A stretch of 16,768 nt of DNA, from contig DASZLR010000003.1 in NCBI GenBank assembly GCA_035552275.1, positions 1-16,768 of the forward strand. The letters are read 5' to 3'. This document shows, piece by piece, positions 13,471 to 16,768 of this stretch. How positions within the stretch are numbered: the stretch's first letter is position 1; every line of letters begins with the position of its first letter. Origin of the DNA: DASVLX01 sp035552275 (GTDB lineage Bacteria; Actinomycetota; Actinomycetes; Mycobacteriales; Pseudonocardiaceae). Both the position numbers and the translations under genes were made by a program. The notes beneath the pieces were generated by a model. That model searched no databases and was not told the origin of the DNA. It saw nothing but the letters and a program-made list of their open reading frames with translations.

Positions 13471-15336
13471 TCAACTGTCGGCGGTGTCCGAGCTGACCGT
13501 GACGACCTGACCCGACAAGGTGTCCAGGATCTGCTGCCCGAACTTGGCCAGCTTGTTCTCACCGACACCGCTCACCGCGCCGAGTGCGGACAGGGTCGAC
13601 GGGGCGTCCGTGGCGATCTGGCGCAGGGTGGCATCGTGGAAGATCACATACGCGGGCACCCCCTGCTCCTTCGCGGTGGCCGCGCGCCAGGCGCGCAACT
13701 GTTCGAACACCGGCGCGGCCTGCTCGGGCAGGTCGACCGACGCGGCGCGCCGGGACGGCTTGGCGGTCCGCGCCGGCCGTTCGGGATCGCGGCGCAACAA
13801 CACCGTGCGTCGCCGGCCGAGCACCTCGCCGCTCGCTTCGGTGAGCACCAGCGCGCCGTAGTCACCCTCCACGGCCAGCAAGCTCTCGGCGAGCAGCTGG
13901 CGTACCACCCCGCGCCAGCCGTGCTCGGTCAGCTCCGTGCCGATGCCGAACACGGTGAGCGAGTCGTGCTCGTGCTGGACGACTTTGGCGGTCTGCTTCC
14001 CCAGCAGGATGTCGATCACCTGGCCCGCGCCGAACTTCTGCCGCCGCTCGCGTCGCAGCCGCAACACCGTGGACAGCAGTTTCTGCGCGGGGATCGTGCC
14101 GTCCCAGGTTTCCGGCGGCGAAAGACAGGTGTCGCAGTTACCGCATGTGCCGCCCTGCTGGCCGAAATAGGCGAGCAGACGCGCCCGGCGGCACTCAACG
14201 GTCTCGCACAGGGCAAGCATCGCGTCCAGATGGGAGGCCAGCCGGCGGCGGTGCACGTCGTCGCCCTCGGAGGTCTCGATCATCTTGCGCTGCTGCACCA
14301 CATCCGGGAGGCCGTAGGCGAGCCAGGCGGTGGACGGCAGGCCGTCCCGGCCCGCCCGGCCGGTCTCCTGGTAGTAGCCTTCGACGGACTTGGGCAGGTC
14401 GAGGTGGGCGACGAAGCGTACGTCGGGCTTGTCGATGCCCATGCCGAACGCGATCGTGGCGACCATGACCAGGCTGTCCTCGCGCAGGAAGCGCGCCTGG
14501 TTCGCGGCTCGGGTGCGCCCGTCCAGTCCCGCGTGGTAGGGAAGCGCCACGATTCCGTTCTGCACCAGGAATTCCGCGGTCTTCTCCACCGACGCGCGGG
14601 AAAGGCAGTAGACGATCCCCGCGTCGCCGGGATGCTCGGCACGCAGCAGTTCGAGCAGTTGCCGCTTGGGCTCGTTCTTCGGCGCGATGCGGTACTGGAT
14701 GTTCGGCCGATCGAAGCTGGTCACGAAGTGCTTGGCGTCGGCCAGGTTCAGCCGGGCGGCGATCTCGGCGTGCGTCGCTTCGGTGGCCGTCGCGGTCAGC
14801 GCGATCCGGGGCACGGCCGGCCATCGCTCGTGCAGCGCGGACAGGGCGAGATAGTCCGGCCGGAAATCATGCCCCCACTGCGCGACACAGTGCGCCTCGT
14901 CAATGGCGAACAACGAGATCGGGCCACGGTCGAGCAGCTTCAGGGTGGATTCCATGCGCAGGCGCTCCGGCGCGAGATAGAGCAGGTCCAGCTCGCCGGT
15001 GAGGAACGCGGATTCGACCATTCGACGCTCGTCGTCATTCTGGGTCGAATTGAGGAATCCAGCCCGGACCCCGAGCGCGGTCAGCGCGTCAACCTGGTCC
15101 TGCATCAGCGCGATCAGCGGCGAGACCACCACGCCGACACCGTCCCGGACGAGCGCGGGAATCTGGTAGCACAACGACTTGCCGCCGCCGGTCGGCATGA
15201 GCACCAGCGCATCGCCCCCGGCGACCACGTGATCAATGATCTCCTGCTGCGCGCCCCGGAACGAGTCGTAGCCGAACACACGACGTAGCACCTGAAATGC
15301 GTCGCCGCGTTCGGCCCTGGTCTCGACGGAATCCAC
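13471..15336 (-). CDS. recQ: ATP-dependent DNA helicase RecQ
   Basis: This 621-residue 3'-5' superfamily 2 helicase acts in recombination and replication repair. Motif I is PTGGGKS (48-54), motif II DEAH (146-149) with the aromatic-rich loop QWGHDFRPDY (153-162), motif III TATAT (181-185), and motif VI QETGRAGRDG (323-332). Cys382, Cys398, Cys401 and Cys404 form the RecQ zinc site, followed by the winged helix, a basic linker (about 508-532) and an HRDC domain (about 535-612). All key residues are present. The start is GTG at 15336. No good Shine-Dalgarno is seen, but TAGTAT on the coding strand ends six bases before it, so transcription may begin at the start codon. It converges on the YceI gene. 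Confidence 0.95.
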   Translation of the reverse strand: MDSVETRAERGDAFQVLRRVFGYDSFRGAQQEIIDHVVAGGDALVLMPTGGGKSLCYQIPALVRDGVGVVVSPLIALMQDQVDALTALGVRAGFLNSTQNDDERRMVESAFLTGELDLLYLAPERLRMESTLKLLDRGPISLFAIDEAHCVAQWGHDFRPDYLALSALHERWPAVPRIALTATATEATHAEIAARLNLADAKHFVTSFDRPNIQYRIAPKNEPKRQLLELLRAEHPGDAGIVYCLSRASVEKTAEFLVQNGIVALPYHAGLDGRTRAANQARFLREDSLVMVATIAFGMGIDKPDVRFVAHLDLPKSVEGYYQETGRAGRDGLPSTAWLAYGLPDVVQQRKMIETSEGDDVHRRRLASHLDAMLALCETVECRRARLLAYFGQQGGTCGNCDTCLSPPETWDGTIPAQKLLSTVLRLRRERRQKFGAGQVIDILLGKQTAKVVQHEHDSLTVFGIGTELTEHGWRGVVRQLLAESLLAVEGDYGALVLTEASGEVLGRRRTVLLRRDPERPARTAKPSRRAASVDLPEQAAPVFEQLRAWRAATAKEQGVPAYVIFHDATLRQIATDAPSTLSALGAVSGVGENKLAKFGQQILDTLSGQVVTVSSDTADS

Positions 15337-15342
15337 CCGGCC

Positions 15343-15348
15343 ATACTA
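15343..15348 (-). promoter_or_regulatory. Possible recQ -10 box (leaderless)
   Basis: TAGTAT on the minus strand lies six bases before the GTG start, the spacing expected if the first transcribed base is the start codon. There is no clear -35 box, which makes this tentative. Confidence 0.35.
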
Positions 15349-15409
15349 CGAGAACCCGCTCGCCCCCTGCGGGTGCCTGTGGATAACCATGCGGAGCCCT
15401 GGAGCGTCC

Positions 15410-15437
15410 GTCACGGTGGTGGAAGCACCACCGCGAC
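15410..15437. terminator. Hairpin between recQ and the IS element
   Basis: CGGTGGTG (15414-15421) and CACCACCG (15426-15433) pair around a GAAG loop, and the stem extends three more pairs past one A-C mismatch to 15410 and 15437. It lies upstream of recQ and may be the terminator of a gene that once stood to the right, or may insulate recQ from the IS. Apart from this, 15349-15492 holds nothing I can identify. Confidence 0.45.
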
Positions 15438-15492
15438 CTTGGCTACATCGTTGAGCAGCGTTGTTGATGGGTTGCCATGAACTGGCTCGGAC

Positions 15493-15495
15493 TCA
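15493..15495. repeat. Target site duplication TCA, left copy
   Basis: TCA directly precedes the left IS end, and the same three bases follow the right end at 16531-16533. The pattern T-N-A is the known target duplication of some IS5-family groups. Confidence 0.7.
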
Positions 15496-15511
15496 GAGGG
15501 CATTTTGAAAC
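15496..15511 (+). repeat. IS5-family left terminal inverted repeat
   Basis: GAGGGCATTTTGAAAC matches the reverse complement of 16515-16530 at 15 of 16 positions; only the fourth base differs (G versus C). Confidence 0.85.
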
Positions 15512-15516
15512 TGTGA

Positions 15517-16395
15517 TTACTGGTCTTTGGTGCGGGCGAGGCGCCGGGACATGGTCATGATCATGGCGATGGTGACCATGGCTTCGTGGTGTTGGGGCAG
15601 GGTTTCGTAGTCGCGGACGCAGCGGCGGTGTTTGGTGATCCATCCGAACGTCCGCTCGACGACCCAACGTCGTGGTAGGACTCGGAAGCCGCTGAGCTTG
15701 TCGGTGCGTTTGACCACCTCGACGGTGAGGGACAAGATTTTCTTCGCCCAGGGCAGCAGGCGTCCGGTGTAGCCGCCGTCGGCCCACACGTGGGCGACGG
15801 TCGAGAACCGGGCGCGCAGTGCCACCAGCAGGCGGTGCGCGCCGTCCCGGTCCTGGATGTGGGCGGCGGTGACCACGACGGCCAGCAGCAGCCCCATCGT
15901 GTCCACGGCGATATGCCGCTTGCGGCCCTTGGTTTTCTTCCCCGCGTCGTATCCGGCGCTGGCGCCGGGCACGGTGTCGGCGCCGCGCACGGTCTGCGAG
16001 TCGATGATCGCCGCGGTCGGAGACGGGTCGCGTCCAGCGTGGACGCGCACCCGGTCGCGGAGCGCGTCGTGCACCCGTTGCCAGGCGCCGGCTTTGGCCC
16101 AGCGGCCGAAGATGCCATAGACCGTCTGATACGGCGGGAAATCGCGGGGCAACTGTGCCCAGGCGATACCGCCGCGCACCAGGTAGAAGATCGCGTCCAG
16201 GACCAAGCGGCGGGGATGCTTCTCCGGCCGGCCGCCCCGACCAGCGATCCTGCCCGGCGGCGGCAACAACGGTTGGAGAATCCGCCACTGCGCGTCGGTC
16301 ATCGAGGACGACGGGTAGAACGAGCACACCAAGGGTGGCCTGGGCGCCCGGTGGGCCGGGCAGCACGAACACACACAGACAGGCGACAATGACAC
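15517..16395 (-). CDS. IS5-family transposase (DDE)
   Basis: With the GTG at 16395 the protein has 292 residues. An N-terminal DUF4096-like region (MTDAQWRILQPLLPPPG, then GRPEKHPRR and FYLVRGGIAWAQLPRDFPP) is followed by the DDE domain: Asp132 in AIIDSQTV, Asp206 in VWADGGYTG and Glu248 in RRWVVERTFGWI. All three catalytic residues are present and there is no internal stop. The GTG at 16395 has AGGAG with five bases of spacing. A TTG at 16428 would add 11 residues and lacks such a site. The first 30 residues are Cys-rich and not family-like, so a start nearer the YPSS segment (GTG at 16329) is also possible. The stop is six bases from the left terminal repeat. Confidence 0.93.
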   Translation of the reverse strand: MSLSPVCVCSCCPAHRAPRPPLVCSFYPSSSMTDAQWRILQPLLPPPGRIAGRGGRPEKHPRRLVLDAIFYLVRGGIAWAQLPRDFPPYQTVYGIFGRWAKAGAWQRVHDALRDRVRVHAGRDPSPTAAIIDSQTVRGADTVPGASAGYDAGKKTKGRKRHIAVDTMGLLLAVVVTAAHIQDRDGAHRLLVALRARFSTVAHVWADGGYTGRLLPWAKKILSLTVEVVKRTDKLSGFRVLPRRWVVERTFGWITKHRRCVRDYETLPQHHEAMVTIAMIMTMSRRLARTKDQ

Positions 16396-16397
16396 AC

Positions 16398-16449
16398 GAG
16401 CTCCTGGCAGGCGGACTGGCGTAGACAACCACCCACCTACCAGGAGCTC
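16398..16449 (-). promoter_or_regulatory. Fold-back stem covering the transposase ribosome binding site
   Basis: GAGCTCCTGG (16398-16407) and CCAGGAGCTC (16440-16449) are perfect reverse complements. In a minus-strand transcript entering from outside the IS, the upstream arm would pair with the downstream arm, which contains the AGGAG of the transposase. Transcripts that start between the arms would escape. This resembles the fold-back protection known in IS10 and IS50; here it is inferred from sequence alone. Confidence 0.55.
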
Positions 16450-16514
16450 ACCTCATCCCCGAACACGACACCCCCGAAGATCCACATCCGTGACCTGAAG
16501 ACACCCACCACCAG

Positions 16515-16530
16515 GTTTCAAAATGCGCTC
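16515..16530 (-). repeat. IS5-family right terminal inverted repeat
   Basis: GTTTCAAAATGCGCTC is the inverted partner of 15496-15511 with one mismatch. It marks the transposase-proximal end of the element. Confidence 0.85.
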
Positions 16531-16533
16531 TCA
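16531..16533. repeat. Target site duplication TCA, right copy
   Basis: The same TCA as at 15493-15495 lies directly outside the right terminal repeat. Confidence 0.7.
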
Positions 16534-16644
16534 AGTGTGGCGGATTACTTCGGCGGGAGTTGTGCGGTTTTCGCGTTGATCCCGCCTGACCGGATCGGCC
16601 CAGCCAGCTGCCGGTGCACGCAGCCGGGTCTTCGTCACTGACCG

Positions 16645-16717
16645 TGTTCTACCGCCTCCGTTCGGCCGAGCACGTTGGGCCGAACCGCCGCACGTACGTA
16701 GCCGACTCGGTAGAACA
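16645..16717. repeat. Two nested inverted repeats in the right-hand non-coding end
   Basis: TGTTCTACCG (16645-16654) pairs with CGGTAGAACA (16708-16717), and inside it GTTCGGCC (16660-16667) pairs with GGCCGAAC (16678-16685). No gene is recognisable in 16534-16768; a 70-codon minus-strand frame there looks like no known protein. The structure could be a terminator, an operator array or a structured RNA whose context is cut by the window edge. Confidence 0.5.
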
Positions 16718-16768
16718 ACTGATGTGACGCCCGTAACTCGCACTTACTGTCCTGGACCAGTTGCAGCC

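Larger units (their letters stand above)
15496..16530 (-). mobile_element. Complete IS5-family insertion sequence (1,035 bp)
   Basis: The element has 16-bp terminal inverted repeats with one mismatch, a 3-bp TCA duplication on both sides, and a single intact DDE transposase gene on the minus strand. These features together indicate a recent, possibly still active insertion. It lies in the intergenic space upstream of recQ and interrupts no gene I can recognise. Confidence 0.9.

Noticed and set aside
13636..15288. A 550-codon plus-strand frame antisense to recQ
   Set aside because: It lies wholly inside recQ and its composition is that of a shadow frame with no recognisable domain.
15443..16432. 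A 329-codon minus-strand frame overlapping the IS transposase
   Set aside because: It runs past the IS boundary and has no motif; the DDE transposase occupies the neighbouring frame. A programmed frameshift is unnecessary because the transposase is intact in one frame.
16531..16743. A 70-codon minus-strand frame at the right end
   Set aside because: It has no recognisable motif and no clear ribosome binding site, and it begins in the nested inverted-repeat region. It is insufficient to call a gene.

Overview
The window comes from a high-GC actinomycete. The core evidence is a tkt-tal-pgi-zwf-opcA-pgl operon that includes the actinobacterial G6PDH partner gene opcA, a divergent ctaB, GTG and TTG starts, and an XRE/DUF5753 regulator paired with a DUF397 protein. 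A member of the Pseudonocardiales is my best guess, but that is inference. No CRISPR array, rRNA or tRNA was seen.

Left part (1-2850) is accessory DNA. It opens with the 3' end of an IS30-type transposase. This abuts, at about 136/137, the C-terminal remnant of a DUF6082-like membrane protein. Next come a long hairpin that buries a ribosome binding site, a small ORF broken by an apparent one-base frameshift, and an intact DUF6082-like gene whose GTG start overlaps the restored stop of the small ORF. Facing it from the other strand is a regulatory pair (XRE-DUF5753 then DUF397, ATGA overlap). A small gene of unknown function (2632-2847) diverges from that pair.

Centre (2926-11222, minus strand) is a six-gene operon for the oxidative and non-oxidative pentose phosphate pathway: tkt, tal, pgi, zwf, opcA, pgl. 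The last three junctions are four-base stop/start overlaps. Together the genes turn glucose-6-phosphate into NADPH and pentoses and recycle the pentoses to hexose phosphate. OpcA carries an unusual Lys/Ala/Pro-rich tail. A perfect 13-bp hairpin ends the operon against the convergent small gene.

Right part: a 317-bp divergent regulatory region separates tkt from ctaB (heme O synthase). A membrane-anchored YceI-domain protein follows, with an inverted-repeat operator candidate upstream and a likely TTG start. It converges on recQ across a perfect 14-bp hairpin. Upstream of recQ lies a complete 1,035-bp IS5-family element (15496-16530) with 16-bp terminal repeats, a TCA target duplication and an intact DDE transposase. 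Its leader can fold back on the transposase ribosome binding site. The last 235 bp hold no recognisable gene but contain two nested inverted repeats.

The most unusual signals are the two sites where a ribosome binding site is locked in a stem (379-435 and 16398-16449), the frameshifted and coupled gene pair with its IS30-truncated paralogue, and the histone-like tail on OpcA. I did not find a clearly new multi-gene system; the nearest candidate is the uncharacterised left-hand module.
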